A stretch of 64,000 bases of DNA from Eleginops maclovinus (Eukaryota; Chordata; Actinopteri; Perciformes; Eleginopidae): assembly GCF_036324505.1 (NCBI RefSeq), contig NC_086350.1, positions 13,562,032-13,626,031 on the forward strand, in the 5' to 3' direction. Below the pieces are notes generated by a model. That model was not told where the DNA came from and searched no databases. It saw only the letters and a program-made list of their open reading frames with translations. Below, piece after piece: positions 1-43,700 of this stretch (position 1 is its first letter; each line of letters starts with the position of its first letter). A program made the translations under genes and the position numbers.

Positions 1-1468
1 AAATAGGCATGTGCATAAATTTGGGCACCCCTAAGAAATAATTCCATTAATATTTAGTATTGCCTCCTTTTGCTGCAATAACGGCCTGTAGACGCCTCCT
101 GTAGCCACAGACAAGTCCCTTAAGCCTGGCAGGTGGTATTTTGGCCCATTCTTCCACACAAAACGTCTCCAGTTCAGTCAGGTTTCTTGGCCTCCGTGCA
201 TGGACAGCCTTCTTCAAATAAATCCATACATTTTCAATGATGTTAAGGTCTGGGGACTGGGATGGCCATTCCAGAACATTGTACCTGTGCTTCTGCATGA
301 ATTCCTTGGTGGATTTTGATCGGTGCTTAGGATCATTGTCCTGCTGAAAAATCCAACCCCGGCGTAGCTTCAACTTTGTGACTGACTCTAGAACATTCTT
401 GTCAAGAATCTCCTGGTACTGTAAGGAATTCATGTGGCCCTCAACTTTAACAAGTTTTCCAGTACCTGTGCTAGCCACACAGCCCCATAACATGATAGAT
501 CCTCCACCAAATTTTACAGTGGGCAACAAGTTCTTTTCATTGAATGCAGTGTGTTTTTTTCGCCATGCATACCTGTTCATGTTATGACCAAATAACTCAA
601 TCTTGGTCTCATCTGACCACAGTATTTTGTTCCAAAATGCTTCTGGCTTGTCCAGATGTGCTTTTGCATACCTCATGCGACTCTTCTTGTGATTAACACT
701 CAGGAAAGGCTTTTTGCACATCACCCTTCCAATGAGCTCTTCCTGGTGCAAAGTACGCTGGATTGTGGAACGGTGAACAACTACACCATCAGCAGCCAGA
801 TGTTGTTGTAGTTCTCTGGAGGTGGTCTGTGGCTTCTCTGTGACCATTTTCACCATCCTTCGCCTGTGCCTTTCCCCTATTTTTGTCGGCCTACCACATC
901 TTTCCTTCACACGGACTGTTCCTGTGGCCTTCCATTTCACAACTACGTTTCTGACTGTGGAGACAGACAGTTTAAACCTGTCAGATAATTTTTTGTACCC
1001 TTCTCCTAATTTATAATGTTGGATTATCTTAGCTTTCAGGTCAGTGGAGAGTTGTTTTGAGGTCCCCATCTTGCCACTCCCTAAGAAAGAACCTAGGCCA
1101 GGCACAGCCAGCTATTACCTATGTTAAATAGCCTTTTTCATGATTGGTTCCACCTGTCTTTGTAATTGAAGGTCTAATGAGCTAATCAAAGCAATTTTGT
1201 GCAGCAACCTGTCAGCTATAAATCCGTACAGGTGTTGAAATGAATGCTATTTATAAGGGTGCCCAAACTTTTGCACATCCCATTTTTTGCATTTTATTTT
1301 ATTATAATAAAACTATGTAATGCTACCCTAAGAATTTTGGTCTGGAAAACACTAAAACGTCTACATCTTTGTAGGAAAACAAATGTTGTTGCTGTGATCT
1401 TCTATTATAAAGGAAAAGCAAATTGTCATGAAATCTCAGAGGGGTGCCCAAACTTTTGCATACCACTG
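1..1468 (-). mobile_element. Tc1/mariner-like transposon, left end outside the window
   Basis: The right end is visible: the outer inverted repeat finishes with ...ATACCACTG at 1468, followed by a TA that fits the Tc1 target-site duplication. Two copies of the motif GGGTGCCCAAACTTTTGCA lie on the right, an inner one near 1257-1280 and an outer one at 1441-1460. A matching inverted inner copy (TTTGGGCACCCC) is at about 19-30 on the left. This is the IR/DR arrangement known from Sleeping Beauty-type fish elements. The left outer copy must lie before base 1. The element sits beyond the 3' end of bbs10 and carries one transposase gene. Confidence 0.93.
47..1069 (-). CDS. Tc1-type DDE transposase
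   Basis: The product cuts and pastes its own element by binding the terminal repeats and catalysing DNA strand transfer. The reading frame is uninterrupted. I choose the ATG at 1069, which starts MGTSKQLS as is typical for fish Tc1 transposases and gives 340 residues, the usual family length; an in-frame ATG at 1105 would add 12 residues. Visible parts are an N-terminal paired-type helix-turn-helix region (LKAKIIQHYKLGEGYKKLS), an AT-hook-like GRPTK, and the catalytic acids in WSDETK, QQDNDPKH and SPDLNIIENVW (DD34E type). No stop or frameshift is present, so the copy is young or active. Many near-identical copies are likely elsewhere in the genome. Confidence 0.95.
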   Translation of the reverse strand: MGTSKQLSTDLKAKIIQHYKLGEGYKKLSDRFKLSVSTVRNVVVKWKATGTVRVKERCGRPTKIGERHRRRMVKMVTEKPQTTSRELQQHLAADGVVVHRSTIQRTLHQEELIGRVMCKKPFLSVNHKKSRMRYAKAHLDKPEAFWNKILWSDETKIELFGHNMNRYAWRKKHTAFNEKNLLPTVKFGGGSIMLWGCVASTGTGKLVKVEGHMNSLQYQEILDKNVLESVTKLKLRRGWIFQQDNDPKHRSKSTKEFMQKHRYNVLEWPSQSPDLNIIENVWIYLKKAVHARRPRNLTELETFCVEEWAKIPPARLKGLVCGYRRRLQAVIAAKGGNTKY

Positions 1469-1939
1469 TATATGTGAGACGATGCCTCTTATGTAACATT
1501 ATGTGTACTGGCCAGACGAGTACAGGAAAACCAAGATAAGGAAGAGAAATGTTAAAAAAATAGGAACCAGGATGAGAACTCAAGAGAAATGAGGCCAAAA
1601 TCAACACTTAATCTACCACACTACTACACATCAACACAGTAGATGGAGTAAATTATATGATAACAACTGCACATTCTGTCAAATACAGAGATTAACACCA
1701 AGTTGTTTGATGTAGGTTGGTAAACTTGATTGGACTGATTGGTGAAGAACCATTGTAACATTTTATCAGCCAAAAACTGAACGATACAACAATGCTGCCA
1801 TGAAATGTAATTTATTATCAGTGGAAGTATAAAGTTGCATTACAAATATTTCTATAGCAAACTGCAAATTATCTCCTTAAAATTTTGAATGATACAAAAA
1901 AAAAAAAATTAATTATTTGACCTTAGACACAAAACAATC
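1469..1939. other. Gap between transposon and bbs10, includes bbs10 3' UTR
   Basis: No coding signal is seen. The part nearest 1939 is the likely 3' untranslated region of bbs10. The remainder is AT-rich with an A-run near 1896-1907. Confidence 0.6.
1811..1816 (-). promoter_or_regulatory. bbs10: Candidate bbs10 polyadenylation signal
   Basis: TTTATT on the plus strand reads AATAAA on the minus strand, about 125 nt after the bbs10 stop codon. Confidence 0.5.
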
Positions 1940-5035
<3,096 letters not shown>

Positions 5036-7978
5036 CAGTCAACAGGAACGCTTGCTCCGTATCCTAGAGACGAGGCTTCTTCTGTGGTTTGTAGTAGAGC
5101 TGTAATTCAGAGCAGAAGTGACTGCTGCCACCTAGCGTCGGGTTGTTTTCTAGCCCTACTACCAGGAACACTGGTATACTGTAAACACTCATGTAAGAAT
5201 TGTACAGGAATGTACAGGAATTTTCCTTTTAAAAACGCTGGTTCAAAAGTTATTCATATAACATTATTATGATATAAACTGCACATGGGAGTTTTAAGTT
5301 GCTTTATACACCCATATAGTTTGTTGTTTAAATGAACAATTTCTCTGTGGAAATCATTAGTCACTTTCATGATCTGATAATATTGCTTTACATGACTAAT
5401 AGAAGTGGTGCTAGGTGTAGACAACTAAAAAGTCTAACACATGCATTTCATAAAATGTATTTTAATATGCTTTAGGTCGACCAATAACAGTTTGTTTGCA
5501 AGAAAGCACATATGGTGTGCTTTGTTTCACTGGAAATGGAGATCTGTTTGATTTAAAGACATTCCTTAATGTTTGCAGAGAAACTTTACATTCCTAGTTG
5601 ATTTCAGATATATAGCACCAAATTTTCCACAATATTTTTAAGTGTTTCAAATTGTCTGACCCGTCTTTGTCGGACTGGCTAAAAATAAATAAAGTTATTT
5701 TCTACACATTAAAACCTTTTAATGCTTAGAGCTTAAACCAGCTGACCATACCGTCACATAATTAATAAAATACGTGATAATCCATGTTGATCTCTAAAAT
5801 GTTCCTGAAAAGCCAGAAAAATGCATTGTGTGTATTTCCACATGTCAAGGACAGAGGTGATGTCAAACCCACTCTCCCCTGCCCATCCCCCCGCTCTGTC
5901 TTCCCACATTCTGTACAGTATCTCTACAGTATCTCTGGTACCTCAAGGTGAACGGGGCGGGGCCGGAACTTGATCCCTGTGTTGCTGCAGAAACCACATC
6001 CTAAGTTTCTAAATTAGGCAACATCATCTATACATAGACAATATGAGACAGTTCTGCAGCTCCCGCCAGATGCACACACACCAACACACACCTACAGAGC
6101 TGTCCACAGTGAATGTAAATGTCCTCTATTGCTGAATTCTCACTATGCTAACGAGCCATGTCACTTCACTAATGAATATGCATCAGTGGCCCGGTGAGGG
6201 TGACCTGTTGGGATGGGACAGAGGTCACAAGAGGTGGGGCGTCGCAAATAAGCACCCATGAGACCTGAAAGGATGGACAAGATCACATACACAATGAACA
6301 CAGAACACACAAACACACACACACACACACAGAAGGGAGCAACAGAAGAAGAACGAGCTGCTATTCCCCACCTTGTCCTACGCTACCTCGCTCTTGGTCT
6401 CTCCCTTGATCCAGTTTGCCATACACCTACACTCTTCTTTGTGACATCTATGAACTGGTGATACAAAAACTCTTTCCTACCTCACTGTTTTCCTCCGCCT
6501 GTCCCGCCCTCTATGGTCCTGTCATCTGTTATCCTCCTCCTCCTCCTCCTCCTCCTCCTCCTCCTCCTCCTCCTCCTCCTCCTTCACCTCTCTGTAGGAA
6601 GAAGGAGTACCTGTGTGTCTGACCATTGCTGCTGGATACAGGTATGTCTCTGGGTCCTTATTTTTCTCTTAGTTTTATATAATAAAAGTACTTTGATTTA
6701 TTTCTCTCTCAACTATGCTGAGTGAAAAGTAACTGTGTGTAAACCATAACAAAATTATAATTATCAGATTGGTGATGGTCATTGTTTTATTGGCTATATA
6801 AAGGCTAGGTGCAACATAATAACCATAGGTGATTTTTTAATTTGTAACTCCAAATTCAGTGATTTTTTTTTGCTTCTATGAGAGATGCGGTTCTTGTGAA
6901 GGTTGAGAAAATGTCCAATGTCAAGCTAAAAACAAGCCTCTCTTAAGTGCTCAGCGACAGTGCAATGACAACAGATTAAATGAATTACTGTAATGAATTT
7001 ACTAACTAACTTTTTGGCTCAGGTGTAGAAAGAGTTTTAACTGCTGTTTTAACTTGAGTTGAGGAGACATATGGTGCGGATTTTCACTCATTAATTATTC
7101 ATTATAATCTGCATCAAACATATTGAAAGACGCCAATTTACACATTAGCCTACGCTTACATAGACACAATATTTAACAATGAATATTTAAAATCTTTTCA
7201 TTTTAAATTGTGAAACATATAAAATCTGTGAATTATTCATTATTATTTAGTCAACATTTACAAAAGCACATCAGAAATATTACTTGTAATACCTCACATG
7301 ATCACTATAAGAGACCTGTATCATGTGAGACATGCTGTTCTTTTTGCATCATTAGGTACACCCTGCTGATGCTCCTGCAGCTGTAATTAATGAGTGGCTT
7401 CTGTTTAGCGCCTGTCTTTTCAGAAAAAGCAGACATAAACTGATATCAGTGTCTGCTTTGGTGTGAGATCGTCATCTGCTGACTCAACTTCAGACACTCA
7501 ATACTTGTGATGTCCGCAGAATAGCAAAAAAATATATATAAACATTTTTGAACATGGGAGTCTTGGCAGATTTTGTTTACATGCTGAGCATGACCTTAGT
7601 CCATGACTCTCACCCCTGGCAGCTCACAGTGGAACAGCAGCGGTCCACGCGTGACGCTTTAACTTCGATTGTCCCTTTCCTCTCCCCTGCATGTCAGCAG
7701 CTTTGGCCGAGACAGCTGCTTGCATATCCTGTGTTCAAGTGTTAGTGCCAGGCCAGCAGAAACAGGAGTCATTTGACACTGATGGTCATACAGTTTATAT
7801 AAGCATATTATTGCTACAGATACATCTAATCAATAGCATTTATGGAAACTTGGATGGTGTGTGTGTTTTGATTGTTCCTCAAATCAGATTTTTGCGCATT
7901 TTCAGTTTGCTGTTATTACTCAAGGTTTTTCTTTGAGTGCTTGGACAATATTTTCTTGCGTCTGTGTTTCTCTGTCAG
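5036..7978. other. Intergenic and 5' leader region between bbs10 and synaptotagmin
   Basis: This holds the bbs10 promoter side (about 5036-5150) and the upstream side of the plus-strand synaptotagmin gene. A possible non-coding leader exon ends at 6641 (CTGGATACAG|gtatgt). The splice acceptor of the first coding exon is at 7977-7978 (tctctgtcag). I see no convincing protein-coding exon between them, and the small open frames have no recognisable content. Confidence 0.5.
6532..6583. repeat. (TCC)n trinucleotide repeat
   Basis: About 17 perfect CTC/TCC units on the plus strand, just upstream of the possible synaptotagmin leader-exon donor at 6642. Confidence 0.97.
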
Positions 7979-8007
7979 TTTAATTCTGGATCTGTTCTCC
8001 TCCAATA

Positions 8008-11374
<3,367 letters not shown>

Positions 11375-11449
11375 AACAGTCACCCTCATGTGTTTTGACC
11401 TTGCAGCATTTAACTACATTAATTCCAATTGATATTCCTCCCTTATTCC

Positions 11450-11455
11450 AATAAA
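11450..11455 (+). promoter_or_regulatory. Candidate synaptotagmin polyadenylation signal
   Basis: AATAAA about 75 nt after the stop codon at 11372-11374. Confidence 0.6.
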
Positions 11456-13292
11456 AACCCTTTAAGATGAATTTAACTATGTAAATCTACCCCTTAATAT
11501 CCTCCCATGACCCTATCTAAGTCACTGTTATGGAATGGAAATTATCTTCCTTAAGCAAATCACTACTTCTGACTGAACAACTTCAAATAGTATAAAGGAA
11601 AAATGAATAACTATGTACAGTGCTATTAAAACAGATGACATTTTTTAAACCTGTGTGTTTTTCTGTTCTTTGCTGGTCAACATCATGCACCCTACACCTG
11701 ATATAAACATGAATAACCTGCCGAGGGAGACAATCGAATGGCTAATGAAATAAGAGCCACCATTATTTAAGTGATTCTTATAAAGCTAAGAAAATACATT
11801 GGAGAGTAGAGAGTACTAAATAAGAGAAATGCAAAGCTAAGAGTTGTGGCATCATCAATAATAGACATTTTTTCTGGAGGATCGCATTCAGGAAGGCTGA
11901 ACAGGCAAACGTCACAACATATGATCAAATGTTCATCTTTGTTCTTAGAATAATGAAACTCTTTTCTTTATTATTTGCACATCTAATACTTTTATGTACC
12001 AGTTAATTACATTTTTCATGGGAGGTCTATTAGAAGATGGTGTGTGTAGTGACCATAAAAAGTCTATGGTGGAGACTTGAGCACAGAACTAAGCTTCATG
12101 TAACCAGGCAAGAAGGCTAATACAAATGTTTTGGTTTTTTTTCTCCGTACAATTGCGAAATAATGAATATTTAAACAAACACAATAAATATGTTATAGTT
12201 AATTACCTTCAACCAGAAAATAGTTGCCCTTTTTCTTTGTTTGATCAGCATATAGTAGGGGGTTAGAGCACATTATTTGGCAATGTGTCAACTCAACATC
12301 TTGGCTTGTTAATTTACCTTGACTGAAAGTTAGCTACTTATTAGTCCGATTTGGATGTTAAGGAAACAAGCCAAAAAACGCTAATTGGTAACGTTGCTAA
12401 GGAGCTAAGTGTAAGGCCTGATTTTTTTTGTTGATAAACCTAGCTTAATTGTCAAAAATGAATGAGCGTCAACAACATGACAAACAAAATGTACTCGGAA
12501 TATTTTAACCGTAGGACATGTACAGATATTTGCTCGGGGTAACCTAACTTCACCCTAATTTACAACATATGTTTGTCCCACTCAATTCAGAGAAAGTTCT
12601 ACGCCCAGCTAAACTAACTAGCTTAACTAAAGCTATCTGTCGTTAACCTTTTCAAAGATATGCTAAATTAGCATAAACGCAACTTAGCTACTCGTTGACG
12701 TTGTTTTTAACTAACATTAGCCAAACAAAGTAAGCTAATATTTATGTTGTGACTGTTCATGTACTGTTCATTTGGTTGTATTGCAGTATGTTATAATGGT
12801 ATCTCACTGTTAAACATTAATGTTATCTGAGAGGGGGCGTTATGAGCTTTTTTCCAAACTATTACAAGTGTAATTAGCGACTTAACTGATACTTTCAGCC
12901 ATCTGTTTAGCACTTGGCACCGCCGTTTTGATCCGCTAATGTTTACGTCAGAAGTGTCATACCCGGGTCATGTGGTCAGACAGAAATGTAACTTTAGAGG
13001 GAAAAACTCTGCGATGGAGCGACACACTATCACAAAGACCACAGAGGCTAAAAACCCAGTCTGTGTGCTGGCTGAGGATGTTGGAGTGACAGAGAGCAGC
13101 TTACCTGCCCACACAGGTGGAGGGGCTGGTCGTCACCTGCTCAGAGGGGCTGTCGCCAGCAGGTAGGTTTTACCGTCTTACAGGAACGACCAGGCATCGT
13201 CCCGGTGCTAACACACATCCTAAACCCTTCCCTTCCGGGACCATTGAGATGCACCGTTAACGTTTCGACGGGACTTCCTTTCGGACTCTGAG
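11456..13292. other. Intergenic region upstream of otogl
   Basis: Mostly AT-rich sequence with no recognised coding content. At 12939-13162 there is an open frame that ends at a good donor (GCCAGCAG|gtaggt). It resembles a leader exon and its protein content is not recognised. Confidence 0.5.
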
Positions 13293-38187
<24,895 letters not shown>

Positions 38188-38686
38188 AAACAACACCATG
38201 CAGAAAAAGTGAACGAGAGCTTAAAGAATGTATGAATAGAGGGATAAAATATTTTTACAGTACTGATAAAGAAGCAAACCAGCCATTATTCATTTTATTT
38301 GTCACTGTAGTAGACTTTATTACACTGACCGTGATCATAGTTGTGTTGAAAATAACTGATATAAGTTGGGAGGTAGTTTTCAAGTAGTTTTTTCTTTTAA
38401 GACCTGCTGTGCCAACCAAGTCAGCTTGCTAGTGCTCTCAAGCGATGATAGGATGCCATTAGCCTTACTGTATATTAACAATTAATATATGTTGACACAT
38501 ATTTTGTTGCATTTTTTATATCCGCTGTCTGGTTAAAAAATATTCTGGTTTGTCTTGGAAGATACATTTAGCCTTTGTAAAAATTAAAGTTATGCCACGG
38601 ATTGTTTTGTTGGTCAAGTTTAATGAGTTTTGGAACTGTGACCTTTGCGCTCTTTTTAGTTTCTGTATTTTGAAGTAAAGTAGGGG

Positions 38687-38692
38687 AATAAA
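38687..38692 (+). promoter_or_regulatory. otogl: Candidate otogl polyadenylation signal
   Basis: AATAAA 500 nt after the stop codon. An ATTAAA near 38583 is an alternative. Confidence 0.5.
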
Positions 38693-39327
38693 AGATTTAA
38701 CAGTATCTTTGTCTGAATTATTGAAACGCTGTCTGCCATCTTGACCTGAAATGTGTCCTTTTTACGCACCCTTCGGGTTTCTCATTCTCAAACCCTTCTT
38801 CAAAGCTCATATTCATCCTGATTCAGCATCTGTGGTGCTGACATGTGTTTGTGTTTTCCCTCTAAGAGGTTATTGCTGTGTGGGAGTCCCCTCTTCATAA
38901 CAGAACCCCTTAGTGGACTCAGCTTTTTGCTTGTCAATCATTTCTCCCTTTCACATTCCTGTCATTCCACATGGGCTCGCACTTCCACCACACCCAAGGC
39001 CTGAGCCAAACCATGAGCAATTTTGAGCCCATGCTTATTTTAGAGGTTATGGAAAAAAATGTTTAAACCTGTCTGCTGTGACTAGCTGTGGGTCACCCAA
39101 AGGCATTAAGCTGATGCCCATGAGCACATCTCAATTTACCACAAAGCCCTGTCACATCTCTGATTCCTCTCTGCTTCCTCTCAGTATGCCCCACAACCCT
39201 CATTCCCCTCCTCTCCTCTCCTCAGGAGCCCAGATCTGGAGTGCCCATGTGCCTGAGGTTGCCATGGTGAATTGCTCTTATCCCAACAAAGAGCCAGAGC
39301 AAATTATACATCAACAATCTCTCTCTC

Positions 39328-39371
<44 letters not shown>

Positions 39372-39783
39372 TCTCTCAATTCTCTCTCTCTCTTCCTCCT
39401 TCACTTAAGGCTTTACTTCTCCCGGGAAGCAGCAATTGAACGTTGAACCCTGAGTGCGCGCTAAATTCAAAGACCACGTTGTGCGTAAAGCGAAACTCGA
39501 AAACAATTAGAGATCTCCGAAAGTTTCCGAATATGTCAAGCTATTTGTTAAGCCTTAAATAGTTACAAACCGTGAACCTTTTGACGCCCAGGCGTACGTC
39601 AGCGAGCCAAACATTTTGGGACTTTCCACAACCGATGTCTCCGCACAGGGTGAGTGTTTTGGGTTCATTTATGAGCCTACCAAAAACAGAGTAAAACCAG
39701 CACCCGCTGTTACTCGCCCTAGAAGTGAACGTATGTATCCAGGTGGACGTGACTGCTGATTGAGATGAGGAGTGACATTTCCA
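38693..39783. other. otogl-ptprq intergenic region and ptprq 5' leader
   Basis: About 1.1 kb separates otogl from the first ptprq coding exon, which lies on the same strand. A possible leader exon ends at 39649 (CGCACAGG|gtgagt) with an acceptor near 39722 (cgccctag). A CT-rich array lies at 39318-39391. No other coding sequence is seen. Confidence 0.5.
39318..39391. repeat. (CT)n microsatellite
   Basis: Interrupted CT array on the plus strand in the putative promoter region of the long ptprq form. Confidence 0.95.
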
Positions 39784-40734
39784 ATGGGGGGAACAGAGCG
39801 TCTGTGGCTACTTGCTAGTTTGTGCCAGGTAAGAGAAAGGCCTGCAAAACGTCCAGTTATGTGGAATATCCAATATCCACTATTCCTATGGTACAGGATA
39901 TTTGGCTTCTGAAACACATGTTTCTTACCTCCTCTTCAGGTGGTCTTTCTGACCTGTGAGCAGCATTTAAACCCTGTTAAGGTTGAGGTTGTGTTTCAGT
40001 ACTTCCCTTCCACTGAAGCTCCAGACACTTACACAGTCACCTGCATGACTGCAAGTAACCGTCTGGTAAGTACACAATAGCATTTTTTAAAAATCTGTTT
40101 CAATTTGTATTAGTTTGAGCTTTGTATCTTGTGAACTAAATTAAATGTCACATTTTTTGCAGGTGTATATGGAGCCCATTCCTCTCTCATCATGCTCCCC
40201 TGACTGCAAAATGTTCCTGCAATTTGTTGAGGACCCGAGAGGATATAACATCAAACTGAGTGCCAGCAAAAATCTTACTATTCTTCAGGCAAAGACTTTT
40301 CACTTCAGTGAGTGCCTCTGAACACTTAAAAACCACAGTCCAGACGGAAAGATGACATACCTGATTAGTGTTTGGTGTATGCTGATTGATGTTGAGGTAT
40401 ATCTTGTAGCGATGTAACCCTACTTTGTGTCTCTTCTTTCTGTATTTGTTTCCAGTTCCAGTCTCCCAGTCTGCCCTTCATGTATACAGCACGTCTACCA
40501 CTTCTCTCCTGACGTGGAATCTTCACAGGAACCAAACCTTATCCACCTTGAGTCTCTTCAACACCCACACACAACTTGTCACACACATCCTCAACATAAA
40601 CTCATCAGTCTCTGGTTACATGGTAAAAGGTCTCCAGCCCGGCACCCGCTTCAAGGCCAAAGTTGTGGTGACCACGTTCCTCAAACACCTAAATATCACC
40701 ATCAGCCAGATCCTTGGCATTGGCATGGAAACAG
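39784..40734 (+). other. ptprq: ptprq long form: signal peptide and N-terminal FN3-like region
   Basis: Exons 39784-39828, 39940-40065, 40163-40307 and 40456-40734 encode residues 1-198. After the leader comes an unrecognised stretch of about 80 residues with a CSPDC motif. An FN3-like domain follows ([33 protein letters not shown]). All introns are phase-consistent. Confidence 0.75.
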
Positions 40735-43700
40735 GTATTGTACACATTTGATTTACGCACACATCAACACAACTTAAATATCAACCTATAAACTGAATGC
40801 AAGGTGATTTCTGACATAATTACTTGATGATAATGCCTCCAGCTCAGTGCCCCTCTGGCTGGTTGGCCAATGGGAGAAGTTGCTACACTATAAGAAGGAC
40901 TGGTTTGGCCTGGAACAATGCACAGCTCAGCTGCACAAACCTGGCAGCTGGAAGTCATCTGGCTGACATAAAGACAGAGGAAGATCTAGTTTTTATATCA
41001 TCCCATCTGCTGCACCACAACAACCTTCTGCTGCTATGGACTGGACTCAATGACCAGCAGGTAGCCTTAATACAGAAACATCCGCATTGATCGTTAGTGA
41101 GCTATAATGTATAATTACTTTGTGTTGTGACTTTCCACTCCCAGTTTCAGGATAGCTAATGAGAACCAACCTTGTCTAACAACTGGTCACGCTCGAGGAT
41201 TTCAATGAATATTTATGAATAACTTTATAATTAGTTATTTAAAAAAGGATTTGTCAGGAAAACTGTTTGATAAATATTTACTAAACAGTGCATGCTTTTT
41301 ATGGCCTGCAGGAGTTCAGCAGTTATTCTTTCCTGCAAGACACAGTCGCAATTATGAAAAACACTCTAAGAGGAATGTAGGGCTATGTTGAAAGTGAACG
41401 ACATCACAATAGATTAAAAACAAATACCTTTCTCCATAACACACATTTTACAACACAAAACAAAGTAATATATATAATTAACAGTGCTTATCTCTGCACT
41501 CAATAAAGCTAAAATTCATTTATTTTACATAGTTTGTGTAGAGGTATTTATAAAAAGGAAATAGCAAATGATGTATTGTGCAAAATGTTAATATAAAAAA
41601 AATGCTCAAAAGACTTTTATATTTATATCAAAAATTCTTGAAAAATTAGGTATTAAATGTTACTCTTTGTAGGATTTAAAGATTGAGTAGAATACTAAAT
41701 ATATAAAAAAATATCTTATTGATATATATAGACTAAATAACAGTTTCTCTCGGGCTGCCTGCCATGCGGTTCTCACATATTTGGGTATATCCTTTTGTTA
41801 CAGAATGATAAACAAGACTTCAGGTGGAGGGGATTTTCTGGCAAAGAAGTTTACTTTCTAAACATAAAAAGCACCACAGCAGCAGTTGCTCCTTAAAGAG
41901 GAGTTTTGTTTTTCATACTTTCACTTTAATGACAGTGAGCTGGCTTGTCACATGTATACCATTTAATGTTTTTCTGCTGTCCCCCCACAGGAGAAGGGCC
42001 GTCCTCGCTGGTCTGATGGTTCAGCCTATAACTTAACAAACACTATGATGTCATTACTGCCGGCCAATCGGACGGACTGTTTTGCGCTTCAGAGGAATGC
42101 CACAGGGCTGGGATACTTTCTCACTCCATTCTTCTGTAACATCCCCTTACCCTTCATCTGCCATTACCAGGGTAAATAACTTGGGTACATACCTTTATTA
42201 ACCACAGAATGTACTGCCCGTGCATTATTTATACATTTTGAGAAGTTATTGTGAAAAAAATGGCTTTTAAAATGATCAAAGCATTTTTTTTGCATCTTTT
42301 GTGAACGTCACTGCCCTGAACGCTTGATATTTCTAAGTCTCAGGAAAAATAAGTAATGCAAAACAGTTAGTAGTTACACAAACCATTTAATTTGTGAGCG
42401 CTTATTTGAATCATGGCTTTCCCCAATTGCTATGATGTAACTCTGCTCTTCTGCCTTTCACAGCCCCTCCGGTGCCTGCCTCTTTCTCCTTCGACCTGCT
42501 TCAGGTGACAGAGCAACAGGTAGAGCTGCGCTGGAGTGACCTTTCGCCCTTGACCTCTCTAAATAGTTCATCACTTGAGATATTTCTTCAGTACCAAGAG
42601 GAGGAAGATGGTGAAGATGATATAAGAAATTCAGAGGACAGAAAGAGGACACAGAGCCTTAGGAGTACTAAAAAGATTGTCAGGGTCCCCATCTCCCTTT
42701 CCTCCAGAGGGGTAACTGTGGCAGGTTTATCTCCAGGGAGCGTCTACTCTTTCACGCTCCAAGCCTCTTATCCTGCCACCTCCACCTGGAGCTTGGGTCA
42801 AACAAGGACTGCGCACATGAGTGAGTCTACTGACGTACACATTAGTTACACATTTTGTGCTAACGGTCATTTAAAACTTTATGTTCTCTTTCTTACAGGA
42901 CCTCTTCCTCCTCAAAATATCAGTGTTGGCCCCATTACTGCCAGTCAGATAAGTGTCCACTGGATGCTGACAGATTCACAATTAAAGGACGGATGGATAT
43001 TTGTAGTGCGTTATGTGGAAATGTCTTCAAGAAAAGAGAGCATAGTTGGAATGAACAACATCTCTAAGTTACCTGAGACTGGTGGGTTACAGTCATACTC
43101 TGCCGTGATTGGAGGGCTAGAGTCGTACAGGAAATACACAGTTGAAGTTTACACAGTCACCCAGTATGGAATAGAGAGCTGTGGACAAGCGCCTGTGACT
43201 GTGCAGACTGGTAAGCATGTAACAGGGCTTTCTCACAGCAGATTTTTTGACTTGTCATACTAGATGTAACATTAGTAATGCCTCAGTTCTGTCTCAGTAA
43301 ACCATGAAAGTGCGGCAGCAAACAAGGACTTTAAAACTACATTTTTAATTGAATCAAGTTATCTATATTGTTTATCTTTTACAACTGACATTTTCTGACT
43401 GCTCCTGATCGCATTATGGATTATTGTTATCCAAATATTCGAAATCTTCTCAAAAAAGCTGTAATATGCCAATCTTAAATAGGTATTATATTTGCTCTTA
43501 TTCTGAACTTGTCTTCAGTTCTTGAAGGCACCACTACCTCATAACTAGTTGCCAAAAGTGAGGAAACTAACTGTGATTGCAACTTGTAATTTTGATAAAA
43601 TAATAACATCTTAAAACTGTATTGCTTTGACCCAAGTTACTTCACAACCATAAAACTTTTTCCTTTTTCCTTTTCCTAGCGGTGAGGCCCCCTAGCGGTC

